A DNA stretch of 64,000 nucleotides from an uncultured Gammaproteobacteria bacterium (GTDB lineage: Bacteria; Pseudomonadota; Gammaproteobacteria; CAMYKB01). Below the pieces are notes generated by a model. The model saw nothing but the letters and a program-made list of their open reading frames with translations. It was not told the origin of the DNA and did no database searches. The stretch spans positions 1 to 64,000 of the forward strand of contig CAMYKB010000005.1 in assembly GCA_947258875.1 (NCBI GenBank). The letters are read 5' to 3'. The first letter of the stretch is position 1, and each line of letters begins with the position of its first letter. Position numbers and translations under genes: made by a program. Below, piece after piece: positions 20,367 to 29,510 of the stretch.

Positions 20367-21830
20367 ATGCATAAGATCTTGTTTGCCACTAGCGAAGTGC
20401 ATCCACTGATCAAGACAGGCGGTCTGGCCGATGTATCTGCTAGCCTGCCACAGGCGCTCAAAAACAGTGGTCATGATGTGCGCATTATTTTACCCGCGTA
20501 TCCGGAGGCACTGACGCAGCTTGAAGAACTGGAAAAGCATACAGAAATTGAAACTGACTTCGGCAGTGTGTCGTTGGTCCAGTCCCGACTTCCTGGCACC
20601 GATGTCCCGGTTTACCTGGTCGCAGCTGCTGGCTTGTTCGATCGTCCAGGCAACCCTTATCTCGATACTACAGGTAAACCCTGGACAGACAATGCTGAGC
20701 GATTTTATCGGTTTGCACAAGCCGTCACTGCTGTATCACTGAATAAGGCCTCGCTCGAGTGGCGGCCTGATATATTGCATTGTAATGATTGGCAAACCGG
20801 AATGGTGCCGGTGTTACTGTCAACATATAAAAACAGACCGGCGACGATCTTCACCATTCATAATCTCGCCTATCAGGGCTTATTTGATTATGAGACATTC
20901 CATAGCTTAAAAATACCAGAGAAGTTCTGGCATCCTGATGCGCTGGAGTATTTTGGGCAATTCTCGTTTATCAAGGGTGGCCTCATATTCGCGGATTATA
21001 TCACTACAGTAAGCCCTGGTTATGCACAGGAGATACAGACCGAGGCATACGGCTGTGGCCTTAATGGTTTATTGAAATCCCGGCATGAAAACCTGTTTGG
21101 GATTTTGAACGGGATTGATGAAGCGACCTGGAATCCAGCGATCGATTCACTAATCACCATTCCTTATACGGCAAGCTCCATTGAATATAAACCTGTGAAC
21201 ACGTCATCTTTACGACAGATTTTTGCGCTTCCCAATAAGCCTGCATTTCCCCTTATTGGCATGATAGGCCGGCTTGTCGAACAAAAGGGCATCGATTTAT
21301 TTCTGGATGCCCTCCCCGAGCTGGTCAAGCTTCCCCTGCAGTTTGTCCTGCTCGGTGCTGGCGAAGCGAAATTCGAAAAAGCCTTACGTGAGTGGTCTAG
21401 TCGCCACCCTGATAAATTATCGACCAGGATCGGATATGATGAGGGTCTGGCGCATCGCATTGAAGCGGGTGCAGATATGTTCCTGATGCCATCGCGCTTC
21501 GAGCCCTGCGGCTTGAATCAGATGTACAGCATGAGGTACGCAACAATCCCTATTGTAAGACGTGTTGGCGGCCTTGGTGATACCGTGATCGACTCTAACC
21601 CACAGAGTCTAGCCACTGATACAGCTACTGGTATCGTATTCGAGGATGCTAGCGCTAAGGCACTCATACAGGCTGTGCAACGGGCGCTCAAGCTGTACGA
21701 GGATGAGCCACTCTGGCGTCAGCTACAGAAAAATGGCATGCACAAGGATTTTTCCTGGCAGCACAGTGCTAGACAGTATCTCGAGGTCTACAGGCTAGCA
21801 ACTGCGTCTACAGCGCGAAAATCTGCCTGA
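20367..21830 (+). CDS. glgA: Glycogen synthase (ADP-glucose)
   Basis: GT5 glycosyltransferase that adds glucose from ADP-glucose to the growing chain. The hallmark ADP-glucose site KTGGLADVSASLP is at residues 17-29. The second domain has the FEPCGLNQMYSMRYATIPIVRRVGGLGDTV loop with the conserved E and the nucleotide-contacting GG. At 487 residues it is full length. It is 18 bases behind glgB and certainly co-transcribed. No terminator with a T-run was found after it. Confidence 0.95.
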   Translation: MHKILFATSEVHPLIKTGGLADVSASLPQALKNSGHDVRIILPAYPEALTQLEELEKHTEIETDFGSVSLVQSRLPGTDVPVYLVAAAGLFDRPGNPYLDTTGKPWTDNAERFYRFAQAVTAVSLNKASLEWRPDILHCNDWQTGMVPVLLSTYKNRPATIFTIHNLAYQGLFDYETFHSLKIPEKFWHPDALEYFGQFSFIKGGLIFADYITTVSPGYAQEIQTEAYGCGLNGLLKSRHENLFGILNGIDEATWNPAIDSLITIPYTASSIEYKPVNTSSLRQIFALPNKPAFPLIGMIGRLVEQKGIDLFLDALPELVKLPLQFVLLGAGEAKFEKALREWSSRHPDKLSTRIGYDEGLAHRIEAGADMFLMPSRFEPCGLNQMYSMRYATIPIVRRVGGLGDTVIDSNPQSLATDTATGIVFEDASAKALIQAVQRALKLYEDEPLWRQLQKNGMHKDFSWQHSARQYLEVYRLATASTARKSA

Positions 21831-21932
21831 AAGATTGAAATTTGCTGCTCCGACGAAGTATAAAAATCATCACCTATGTATAATACAGTAAGAGTTTGAT
21901 GTGATTATTGAAGAATTGATGGGGAATAGATT

Positions 21933-22319
21933 ATGAATGTTCTGCGTTTACCGGCTTTGCTTCTGTGGGCATCATTGCTGCTTATAGCATGTGCTTCAAC
22001 GCCTCCGTCCACAACCTTACCGCAAGCCCGGATCGCGGTTAAAAGCGCCGAGAACAGCGAAATCAAAAACTATGCGGCTGAGGCCGTTAAGGCGGCGAGA
22101 GACAAACTCTCCCAGGCCGAGTCGGCGGCCGCTAATAAGGATAATGAGCAGGCTGAATACTTTGCACAGCAGGCAATGGTGAATATAGAACTCGCTGAGG
22201 TCGTAGCCAAAAGTCGCAAAACCAGTAATCAAGCACAGGAACTTGAAAACAGTATCAGAAATTTCAAGGCCGAGATGGAGTGGCGTTCCCCTATCGATGT
22301 GACACCCCTGGATCAATAA
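21933..22319 (+). CDS. DUF4398 lipoprotein
   Basis: Small lipoprotein of 128 residues. The signal ends in a lipobox (LLIAC-AST), so it should be anchored to a membrane and face the periplasm. The mature part is Ala/Glu/Lys-rich and helical (AARDKLSQAESAAANKDNEQAEYFAQQA), matching the DUF4398 repeat. GGGGA lies about nine bases ahead of the start. The next gene has the same domain fused to OmpA, and the MscS-type channel follows, so the three probably form an envelope module. The function of DUF4398 is not known. Confidence 0.82.
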   Translation: MNVLRLPALLLWASLLLIACASTPPSTTLPQARIAVKSAENSEIKNYAAEAVKAARDKLSQAESAAANKDNEQAEYFAQQAMVNIELAEVVAKSRKTSNQAQELENSIRNFKAEMEWRSPIDVTPLDQ

Positions 22320-22378
22320 AATCGCGCTCAGAGAGCTTAAAGTAAACCCGCATCAAATACAGCATCTAACCAACAGTG

Positions 22379-23263
22379 ATGACTAAACTATCTGATAGCA
22401 TGAACATGACTTACCATAACGTATCAAAATTGATGTTCCCCGCCAGTCTTTTACTATGTGTAACATTGCTTGCCGCATGTGCTACTGCACCAACAAACTA
22501 CGAGCCGCTGGCGGCTGCCAGGGCTGAACTGCAACAGGCAAAATCGGATGATGCGATTAGTTCTGGGGCGCCACTCGTTCTGTATGAGACTGAAAAATAC
22601 CTTACACAGGCCGAGGCAGCGCTCAAAGCAGGTCAGATGAAGGCTGTCAGTCATAACACATATATGGCTGAAAGAAAATTACAGATAGCACATGCAACAG
22701 TTGAGCATAAACAGGCACGGCAACGTCTTGATGAGCTTAATAAACAACGTGAGCAAGTAAGCAGTCAAGCCAGACAAGAAGAATCCAAGCGTGCCAAACA
22801 GAAACTCGAACTCGCAAAACAGCAACTGGAACGGGCCAATCGAGAGGCTGCAGTGGCAGCTGAGCAGGCACGCATGCTGACCAGCCTGTTTTCCCGTTAT
22901 AGCAATGCTGTAGAAACACCTCGTGGTATTGTTATTGTATTAACTAATCTCAGATTTAATAAGCAGGATGGCACATTGCTTGATGATACCGCGCAAAATA
23001 TTGAGCCATTGATCGATTATCTGAAAAAACGCCCTGCATTGAGCGTTAATCTGGAAGGACACACCGACAGCACAGGCGACAGTGCTTCAAACCAGAAACT
23101 CTCCGAAGAGCGTGCCTACGGTATCAAATCACACCTGATCAGCCGCGGTATTTCTCCAAACCGCATTACTGCGCGCGGCATGGGTGAGGATTATCCCATT
23201 GCCTCGAATTCTACCCGCGAAGGCCGCAGTCAAAATCGACGTGTTGAAGTTATTCTGAGGTGA
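22379..23263 (+). CDS. OmpA-family lipoprotein with DUF4398 region
   Basis: Peptidoglycan-binding envelope protein. After a lipobox (LLAAC-ATA) comes a DUF4398-like segment (to about residue 110), then a charged coiled coil rich in Gln/Glu/Lys (residues 110-170), then the OmpA domain with NLEGHTDSTGDSASNQKLSEERA, a typical peptidoglycan-binding loop, and GRSQNRRVEVIL at the end. The track begins at a GTG one codon upstream; I use the ATG. Neither has a clear ribosome site, and a later Met (MNMTYHN) is possible. It sits 59 bases after its DUF4398 partner. Confidence 0.85.
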   Translation: MTKLSDSMNMTYHNVSKLMFPASLLLCVTLLAACATAPTNYEPLAAARAELQQAKSDDAISSGAPLVLYETEKYLTQAEAALKAGQMKAVSHNTYMAERKLQIAHATVEHKQARQRLDELNKQREQVSSQARQEESKRAKQKLELAKQQLERANREAAVAAEQARMLTSLFSRYSNAVETPRGIVIVLTNLRFNKQDGTLLDDTAQNIEPLIDYLKKRPALSVNLEGHTDSTGDSASNQKLSEERAYGIKSHLISRGISPNRITARGMGEDYPIASNSTREGRSQNRRVEVILR

Positions 23264-23373
23264 TCCTGATTCCTGACTACCCTCATATTCCCTGAACTAC
23301 TGTGCTATACCTGTAGGTCAACATGTGTATTCATTTCAAATAAAGCACGTTTATATTCGGGGCCCGACGCGCG

Positions 23374-24204
23374 ATGATCCTGCAACCATTGTTACGGTTA
23401 TCTATCACCGTTTGTGTAGTACTGTTAATTACTACAGGAAACGCGTTCGCTAAACCTGACGATCAGGGGTTCTCGGTCAGCGAAGCCACCAAGACACTCA
23501 CAAAACTCGAAAAAAGTGTCGATGATGGTTTGTTAACAGGCGAGGCCGTTGCCGCCACCCGCCAGCAGGTAGCTGGTTATCGAAAATCTGCCCTGGAATG
23601 TGTTGACACACAAGAGGCTGATGCCAAAAACATAAACAATAACATCGAGATTCTCGGGCCTGCAGATAAAGACGAAGATAGGGCTGTTACTTCTGCTCGC
23701 CATACACTGGAAACTGAGCTCGCTAAACTTGAAAAGGAGTTATCTGCCTGTAAGTTGCTATTGGTTCAAACCGATTCTTTATTAGACAAGCTGGACAAGC
23801 TTGAAGGCGCGCAGCTGTCCAGTTTGCTGAAAACCCGTAGCCCCAGTATTCCTTCTTTATTAGTTAACAGGTCAGAACCTGTTCAGTGGCTGAAAACCAT
23901 TAAAAGTATAGCTATCAAACGCAGCGGTCTGGAAGACCTGACGCCACAAAGCCCTCACTGCCAAGAAACGCCTTGGTCCCGGCATCAGGGAACCCGCGGT
24001 TGCCGAAGATCTGTCGGCCGCTACGGCAACCGCATTCGGGGCATCCCTGGTTCGCTACTTACCTCATGTTACCGTGGCAATAGGTTGGACGATTTTCTGG
24101 ATAATCGTTTCCTGGAAAGAACGCCCATTTCCTCAGCTCGCAATTATCAGTTTTGCACTACTGGTTTATTTCTCTGTGGTGGTTGTAGGCCGCAGTCTGT
24201 TTAA
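23374..24204 (+). CDS. MscS-type channel, N-terminal part (frameshifted)
   Basis: Front half of a mechanosensitive channel gene. A signal peptide (VCVVLLITTGNAFA) leads into a charged helical periplasmic region of about 170 residues (TKTLTKLEKSVDDG, ARHTLETELAKLEKEL). Coding quality ends near residue 190 (GLEDLTPQS); beyond that the frame gives Cys/Arg/Ser-rich noise (CQETPWSRHQGTRGC) while the +1 frame reads smoothly into the channel. The break must lie after the TGA at 23939-23941, because that stop closes the other frame before it. A sequencing error, a true inactivating mutation or programmed shifting cannot be told apart here. Confidence 0.7.
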   Translation: MILQPLLRLSITVCVVLLITTGNAFAKPDDQGFSVSEATKTLTKLEKSVDDGLLTGEAVAATRQQVAGYRKSALECVDTQEADAKNINNNIEILGPADKDEDRAVTSARHTLETELAKLEKELSACKLLLVQTDSLLDKLDKLEGAQLSSLLKTRSPSIPSLLVNRSEPVQWLKTIKSIAIKRSGLEDLTPQSPHCQETPWSRHQGTRGCRRSVGRYGNRIRGIPGSLLTSCYRGNRLDDFLDNRFLERTPISSARNYQFCTTGLFLCGGCRPQSV

Positions 24205-25687
24205 TCCGCCCCCGCCTGCCCGGCATTATTTACCGCTGGATAAATATAATTGCGTGCGCTTCTGGAAGGCATTACGCTTACTTGTACTAGTGGCCGCTAT
24301 TGGTGCCGCTATTTTTCTCAGCCCGTTTGAAAAAGGCCTGCCCGAACCCATCCTGCTGCTGGCACGCGCCCTGTATTCCACCTTGCTGGTGATCAGCCTT
24401 ATACGCGTCATCTGGCTGGCGTTTACGCTACAAAGCATCCAGGGTGTTGGCCTATTCAGGCCATTGGTCACACTCGCGCTGATTATTGGTTTGATTGCTG
24501 AATGGGCGGGTTTTCGCAACCTCAGCGAGTATCTTGTGCTCGGTATTTCATCCAGTCTTTTCGGGATCGGCCTGGCGTGGCTCGCAGGTCGTCTCATCGC
24601 TGACATTTTCGATGGCCTAGATGAGGGTCGTTACGCTTGGGAAAAACAACTCCGGCAACGCCTTGGCATAGCAGAAGGACAAGGCGTACCCGGTTTGATT
24701 TGGCTGCGTATCTTCGCGACCATCATTATCTGGGGTGGACTGATCCTGATCTTATTGAGGATATGGGGTCAATCAGTAAAGGGACAGGAAATTTTTCTGC
24801 GTTATATGACAGAGGGTTTCCAGTTAGGACCAATGCATGTTGTTCCCAGTAAAATGGCGTTTGCGCTGGCACTCTTCACAGTGTTGTTATCGTTAGCCTC
24901 CTGGTTACGTAAACAACTGGATCAGCGTTGGCTGAGGAAAACCCGTATCGACCATGGCGCTCGTGAAGCAGCCATTACAATCACCGGTTATGCCACTACC
25001 GCTATCGTACTGATCATTGCGCTGGGTATAGCCGGTCTTGATTTCAAAAACCTGGCCATCATCGCTGGTGCATTATCTGTTGGTATCGGTTTCGGCCTAC
25101 AAAACGTCGTCAATAATTTTGTATCCGGCCTGATATTACTGTTCGAACGGCCCATCAGGACCGGCGACTGGATTGTGGTGGGAACCACTGAAGGATTTGT
25201 CAAACGCATCAGTATTCGCTCCACGCAAATACAGACATTCGACTACGCCGACGTCATTGTACCCAATTCCGAGCTGATCTCAGGACAAGTCACCAACTGG
25301 ATGTTACGAGATTTCCGTGGCCGTGTCCGCATTCCTGTCGGTGTGGCATATGGTACTGATACATCGAAAGTTAAGGAAATTCTTCTCAATATCACCAATC
25401 ATCATGACATGATTATCAAGGACGGCAGCATCACAAAACCACATGTTTTGTTTCTTGGTTTTGGCGATAGCTCACTGAACTTTGAAATGCGTTTTTTTAT
25501 ACGTAATATAGAACGGCGTCTGCATATACTCAGTGATATTAATTTTGAAATTGACGCAGCCTTCCGCGAAGCTGGAATCGAAATCCCCTTTCCGCAACGC
25601 GACTTGCATATGCGAAGCTGGTCAGTAAACGGAAAGCCACCCCTGACACCATCCGATGATAAAGATAAACCGGCTCCTCGCGAATAG
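24074..25687 (+). CDS. MscS-type mechanosensitive channel, membrane part
   Basis: Tension-gated channel that releases solutes on osmotic down-shock. In-frame coding actually extends back to 23942 (ALTAKKRLGPGIREPAVAED), so the GTG at 24074 is probably not a natural start but lies inside the first membrane segment. Several helices precede the conserved pore (LAIIAGALSVGIGFGLQNVVNNFVSG), the beta domain (RTGDWIVVGTTEGFVKRIS, FDYADVIVPNSELIS) and the C-terminal vestibule. Joined to the upstream frame it would give a protein of about 770 residues, like other large MscS relatives with periplasmic domains. It ends six bases from the convergent bioA. Confidence 0.85.
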   Translation: MAIGWTIFWIIVSWKERPFPQLAIISFALLVYFSVVVVGRSLFNPPPPARHYLPLDKYNCVRFWKALRLLVLVAAIGAAIFLSPFEKGLPEPILLLARALYSTLLVISLIRVIWLAFTLQSIQGVGLFRPLVTLALIIGLIAEWAGFRNLSEYLVLGISSSLFGIGLAWLAGRLIADIFDGLDEGRYAWEKQLRQRLGIAEGQGVPGLIWLRIFATIIIWGGLILILLRIWGQSVKGQEIFLRYMTEGFQLGPMHVVPSKMAFALALFTVLLSLASWLRKQLDQRWLRKTRIDHGAREAAITITGYATTAIVLIIALGIAGLDFKNLAIIAGALSVGIGFGLQNVVNNFVSGLILLFERPIRTGDWIVVGTTEGFVKRISIRSTQIQTFDYADVIVPNSELISGQVTNWMLRDFRGRVRIPVGVAYGTDTSKVKEILLNITNHHDMIIKDGSITKPHVLFLGFGDSSLNFEMRFFIRNIERRLHILSDINFEIDAAFREAGIEIPFPQRDLHMRSWSVNGKPPLTPSDDKDKPAPRE

Positions 25688-25692
25688 ACCCG

Positions 25693-27042
25693 TCAATAAT
25701 CAGTGGCATGATCAATGCCTTTCGTTGCGATTTCTGCAAGACTGCGGATCTGTTGCGGTGTGATGACATAAGGGGGCATGAAGTAAATGACATTACCCAA
25801 AGGCCGCAGCAAGGCGCCGTTGTTCAAGCCATGTCGATAGACCTGCAGACCACGCCGCTCCTCCCAGGGATAGGCTTGTTTACTGTATTTCTCCTTGACC
25901 ATCTCTATCGCCAGTATCATGCCTGTCTGACGTACCTCCCCGACATGGGGATGATCTCGCAAGTGCATAGTTGCTGTTCTCATCTCCTCCTCAAGTCGCT
26001 TGTTCTGTTTGATTACATTATCTTCCGCAAATATTTTTAATGTTGCCAATGCTGCACTGCAGCCTAGCGGGTTCCCTGTGTATGAGTGCGAGTGTAGGAA
26101 TGCTTTCTGGGTAGTGTAATCATCATAAAAGCATTCATAGATATTATCTGTTGTTAAGGTTACTGAGAGCGGCAAATAGCCCGCAGTCAGACCTTTGGAC
26201 AGGCACATAAAATCCGGACTGATTGCAGCCTGTTCGCAAGCAAACATGGTTCCGGTACGACCGAAACCCACTGCGATCTCATCGGCGATTAAATGCACAC
26301 CGTGGCGTTCACAGGCGTCCTTGAGTAGTTTGAGATAAACAGGATCGTACATACGCATATTGCCCGCACATTGCACCAGGGGCTCAACAATGACGGCACA
26401 CACCTCTTCAGCGTGTTCATTTAGCGCTGCCTCCATATGTTCATACATGCGTTGTGAATATGCATGGCAACTCTCGCCGGCTTCTCGTTGATAACAATCA
26501 GGCCCAGGCACAGTAATCGGCTGCATCAATAACGGTTCATAGGTTTCTTTGTAGAGTGCGACATCACCCACTGCCAGAGCACCCAGGGTTTCACCGTGAT
26601 AGCTGTTACTCAAGTTTATAAATCGTGTTTTACTTTCCTTACCGCTGTTACGCCAATAGTGAAAACTCATTTTCAGGGCGACTTCGACTGCCGAAGAACC
26701 GTTATCCGCATAAAAGCAGCGATTTAGCCCGGCAGGTGTGATAGCAACCAGTTGTTCGGAAAGCTTTATCACCGGTTCGTGAGTAAAGCCGGCGAGCATC
26801 ACGTGCTCCAGTTCATCGAGTTGTTGCTTGATGGCATCGTTAACGCGTGGGTTAGCATGGCCAAATAGATTGACCCACCAGGAACTGATGGCATCGAGAT
26901 AGCGATTGCCCTCAAAGTCTTCCAACCACACCCCTTGCCCACGGCGTATCGGGATCATGGGGAGTTGTTCATGGTCTTTCATCTGACTGCACGGGTGCCA
27001 AACCGCATTCAGATCACGTTGTTTATAGGTTTGGTTACTCAT
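25693..27042 (-). CDS. bioA: Adenosylmethionine-8-amino-7-oxononanoate transaminase
   Basis: PLP enzyme of biotin synthesis that makes 7,8-diaminopelargonate using S-adenosylmethionine as amino donor. Diagnostic stretches: VWHPCSQMKDHE at the N-terminus, DAISSWWVNLFGHANP, NSYHGETLGALAVG, HLIADEIAVGFGRTGTMFA and the PLP lysine in CLSKGLTAGYLPLS. I start it at MSNQTYKQ, where CCAGGAAAC precedes the ATG; the track start is nine codons earlier. No other bio gene is in the window. It diverges from a class V aminotransferase. Confidence 0.94.
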   Translation of the reverse strand: MSNQTYKQRDLNAVWHPCSQMKDHEQLPMIPIRRGQGVWLEDFEGNRYLDAISSWWVNLFGHANPRVNDAIKQQLDELEHVMLAGFTHEPVIKLSEQLVAITPAGLNRCFYADNGSSAVEVALKMSFHYWRNSGKESKTRFINLSNSYHGETLGALAVGDVALYKETYEPLLMQPITVPGPDCYQREAGESCHAYSQRMYEHMEAALNEHAEEVCAVIVEPLVQCAGNMRMYDPVYLKLLKDACERHGVHLIADEIAVGFGRTGTMFACEQAAISPDFMCLSKGLTAGYLPLSVTLTTDNIYECFYDDYTTQKAFLHSHSYTGNPLGCSAALATLKIFAEDNVIKQNKRLEEEMRTATMHLRDHPHVGEVRQTGMILAIEMVKEKYSKQAYPWEERRGLQVYRHGLNNGALLRPLGNVIYFMPPYVITPQQIRSLAEIATKGIDHATDY

Positions 27043-27136
27043 GTTGTTTCCTGGAAACGAATTCGTCATTATCAGTCATCTCAAGCTCAGCATATTACCT
27101 GTATCTATCACAGCCACAAAACCGGACACCAATACC

Positions 27137-28273
27137 ATGCATCCCGAATTTCAGTTGTCAAACGACATCGTTCATCTCAATCATGCCGCTGTAGGCCCCT
27201 GGCCACGGCGCACCGTGCAGGCAATCACGCGTTTCGCCTATGAAAACATGAATCTCGGCTCACAACACTATTTGCGCTGGCAGCGGACAGAGCAAGAACT
27301 CCGGGTATTACTGCAGTGGTTGATCAATGCCCCATCCAGTGATGACATCGCCTTGCTTAAGAATACCTCTGAAGGTTTGTCGGTAATCGCCTATGGCATA
27401 GATTGGCAGCCTGGTGACAATATTATCTGTGCACGGCAGGAATTTCCTTCCAACCGCGTCGTGTGGGAATCCCTGCGTGATCGATTCGACATAGACGTGC
27501 GTCTTGCCGATCTTGATGCGGCCGAATCGCCCGAGGACGCATTATTGAACCTTGTTGATGAGCGCACGCGCTTGCTCGCGGTCAGCGCGGTCCAGTATGC
27601 CACGGGCCTGCGCATGGATCTTGGCAAGCTCGGCGAATTCTGCCGCACGCAACAGATCCTGTTTTGCGTGGATGCAATTCAGCAACTGGGCGCGCTGCCT
27701 TTCGATGCCCAGGCTGTGCATGCCGATTTCGTAGTGGCCGATAGCCACAAATGGATGCTCGCTCCCGAAGGCGTGGCGCTGTTCTATTGCCGCGCGGAAC
27801 TGCGTGAGAAATTAAGACTCACCCAATATGGCTGGCACATGCTTCAAGACCTCGGGAATTACGATCGCCTCGACTGGAAACCGGCTGCAACGGCGCGGCG
27901 TTTTGAGTGCGGCAGCGCCAACACCTTGGGGCAGTACGCCTTGCATGCCAGCCTGACCCTGATCAAGGAAACAGGCCTCCAGCAAATAGATGAATCTATA
28001 TCGAGAAATATTGAATATCTTATTGATAAATTAGAAAATATGGGCTGCCTAATTAACACGCCAAAAGTCAGGCAACAACGCGCGGGCATCCTCAGTTTCA
28101 AGCATCCCGCCTTAGACAGTCATGCCTTGTATCAGCAACTGCAGTCACGTGGCATTTTGTGCGCTGCACGAGGTGGTGGTGTACGTTTCTCACCGCACTT
28201 CCATACCACGCGCGATGATCTCGACAGGACTTTACAACACCTTGAAAACATCATTGCCGCAGGCCGAAATTGA
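27137..28273 (+). CDS. Class V aminotransferase (cysteine desulfurase-like fold)
   Basis: PLP-dependent enzyme of the aminotransferase class V family. LNHAAVGPWPRRTVQAI opens the fold, RQEFPSNRVVWE and CVDAIQQLGALPFD provide cofactor contacts, and the PLP lysine is in ADSHKWMLAPEGVALFY. The C-terminal RAGILSFKHP and CAARGGGVRFSPHFH are typical. No flexible loop with a catalytic cysteine is evident, so I do not call it an IscS/SufS desulfurase. The start at MHPEFQLS gives 378 residues; the longer track start would overlap bioA's 5' end. The substrate is unknown. Confidence 0.82.
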   Translation: MHPEFQLSNDIVHLNHAAVGPWPRRTVQAITRFAYENMNLGSQHYLRWQRTEQELRVLLQWLINAPSSDDIALLKNTSEGLSVIAYGIDWQPGDNIICARQEFPSNRVVWESLRDRFDIDVRLADLDAAESPEDALLNLVDERTRLLAVSAVQYATGLRMDLGKLGEFCRTQQILFCVDAIQQLGALPFDAQAVHADFVVADSHKWMLAPEGVALFYCRAELREKLRLTQYGWHMLQDLGNYDRLDWKPAATARRFECGSANTLGQYALHASLTLIKETGLQQIDESISRNIEYLIDKLENMGCLINTPKVRQQRAGILSFKHPALDSHALYQQLQSRGILCAARGGGVRFSPHFHTTRDDLDRTLQHLENIIAAGRN

Positions 28274-28578
28274 TGCTGCAGTGGCTTTAGCAGCCAGGCT
28301 CGTGCGTCGGAAATCTTTACATAGATGTCTCTGCGGCACATTGAGAAAAACTCATTAATAATCATAGCCTTGGCTGACAAAACAAAGATATTCCATCCAA
28401 CACATCGCCCATTCATGTCGGCGATCTTTACAAAAACTGCGCTGTCAGATCTGTCACGTTAAGTTATTTATTTGATTTTATTAGGCATTTCATGTTTGGC
28501 ACATAACTTGATAAGTAATTGCTAGTAGCACACGGAGTCGTACTTAATCCATAAACCTAAAATAAGGTGGATCTCGAA
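28274..28578 (+). other. Gene-free 305-base gap before the PEP-CTERM gene
   Basis: Between the aminotransferase stop and the PEP-CTERM start I see no credible coding frame. The last 80 bases hold the sigma54-like site listed separately and the ribosome site of the next gene. The first 150 bases show nothing I can name. Confidence 0.5.
28497..28512 (+). promoter_or_regulatory. Sigma54-like -24/-12 promoter
   Basis: TGGCAC-ATAAC-TTGAT matches the RpoN consensus TGGCAC-N5-TTGCW except for A in place of the conserved C of the -12 GC. The two conserved Gs are exactly 12 bases apart. Transcription would begin near 28523, about 55 bases before the PEP-CTERM ATG. Known PEP-CTERM genes in exosortase systems are often under RpoN with the PrsR activator, which supports the call; the -12 mismatch weakens it. 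Confidence 0.45.
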
Positions 28579-29487
28579 ATGAAACGTTATTATAAATCAT
28601 CAGTATTTGGTGCAGTGGCATTCTGTATGTCTGCCGGTAGCGCACAGGCCATATTGATCACCCAGGAAACGGATGCCAATCTGTTGGCCAGTTCCATCCT
28701 TGGTAGTGGCGTTACGGTTAGCAGTGCTTCTCTCTCCGGTCAGTCATTATTGAGTGGAGCGGTATCGAGCGGTACCTATACCAATGCCAGTGGCGTCTAC
28801 GGCATCGGTGACGGCATCGTGATCAGCTCCGGCAATGTGAGCGATTATAATGATGGCCCGAATAGCCTTCCTGGCAACACCACCAACTTCAATACCTCCG
28901 CTTCGGGTGCTCAGGAAACGCTGCTGGATCCGATTACGGGCGGTTCATTAGATCACTATGATGTCACGCAGTTCGACCTGGTTTTCGACGTCGATAGCTC
29001 CACAGACAGTATCTTTTTCAATGTGGTGTTCGGCTCGGATGAGTATGCAGAATTCGTTAATTCATCCTTTATCGATGCCTTTGGCATTTACCTCAATGGT
29101 GTCAATATTGCCTTGTTTGATGCTCTACCGGTGAACATCAATCACCCCAATATGGACTTCATCGCCGGTACCGAGCTTGACGGTATTCTTGACCCGACTT
29201 CGGGCGCCGGTAATCCTATCATGCTGTTCGAAGGGGCAGTTGCTGCAGGCAGTACGGGTAACACGCTGACCTTTATCATTGCTGACTCAGGTGATACCGC
29301 GCTCGATTCCACGGCGTACATCTCCGGTTTTGGTAATGTTGACCCAGGTGGCGGTACCTGCGGTGGCGGTACCGGTAATGACTGCCCAACTGGCGTGCCA
29401 GAACCTTCGATTCTCGCATTGTTAGGCGTTGGCCTGCTGACATTGGGTGTTACGACATCCCTGCGCCGCAGGAAAGAGAATGTCTGA
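28579..29487 (+). CDS. PEP-CTERM protein with choice-of-anchor L domain
   Basis: Exported surface protein expected to be processed by an exosortase. A signal peptide ends at AGSAQA. The central part (QFDLVFDVDSSTDSIFFNVVFGSDEYAEF, FGIYLNGVNIAL) is the choice-of-anchor L domain. A Gly-rich linker with two cysteines (GGGTCGGGTGNDCPTG) leads to the C-terminal sorting signal VPEPSILALLGVGLLTLG with a basic tail. AGGTGG eight bases before the ATG sets the start; the GTG in the track is four codons earlier. No exosortase lies in the window. A strong terminator follows. Confidence 0.93.
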   Translation: MKRYYKSSVFGAVAFCMSAGSAQAILITQETDANLLASSILGSGVTVSSASLSGQSLLSGAVSSGTYTNASGVYGIGDGIVISSGNVSDYNDGPNSLPGNTTNFNTSASGAQETLLDPITGGSLDHYDVTQFDLVFDVDSSTDSIFFNVVFGSDEYAEFVNSSFIDAFGIYLNGVNIALFDALPVNINHPNMDFIAGTELDGILDPTSGAGNPIMLFEGAVAAGSTGNTLTFIIADSGDTALDSTAYISGFGNVDPGGGTCGGGTGNDCPTGVPEPSILALLGVGLLTLGVTTSLRRRKENV

Positions 29488-29510
29488 ACTTGAGCTATAA
29501 TAAACTAACG

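Noticed and set aside
24074-24204. Two overlapping real genes at the MscS locus
   Set aside because: The end of the first ORF after about 23960 is noise while the second frame is protein-like well before its GTG, so a frameshift of one gene explains it better.
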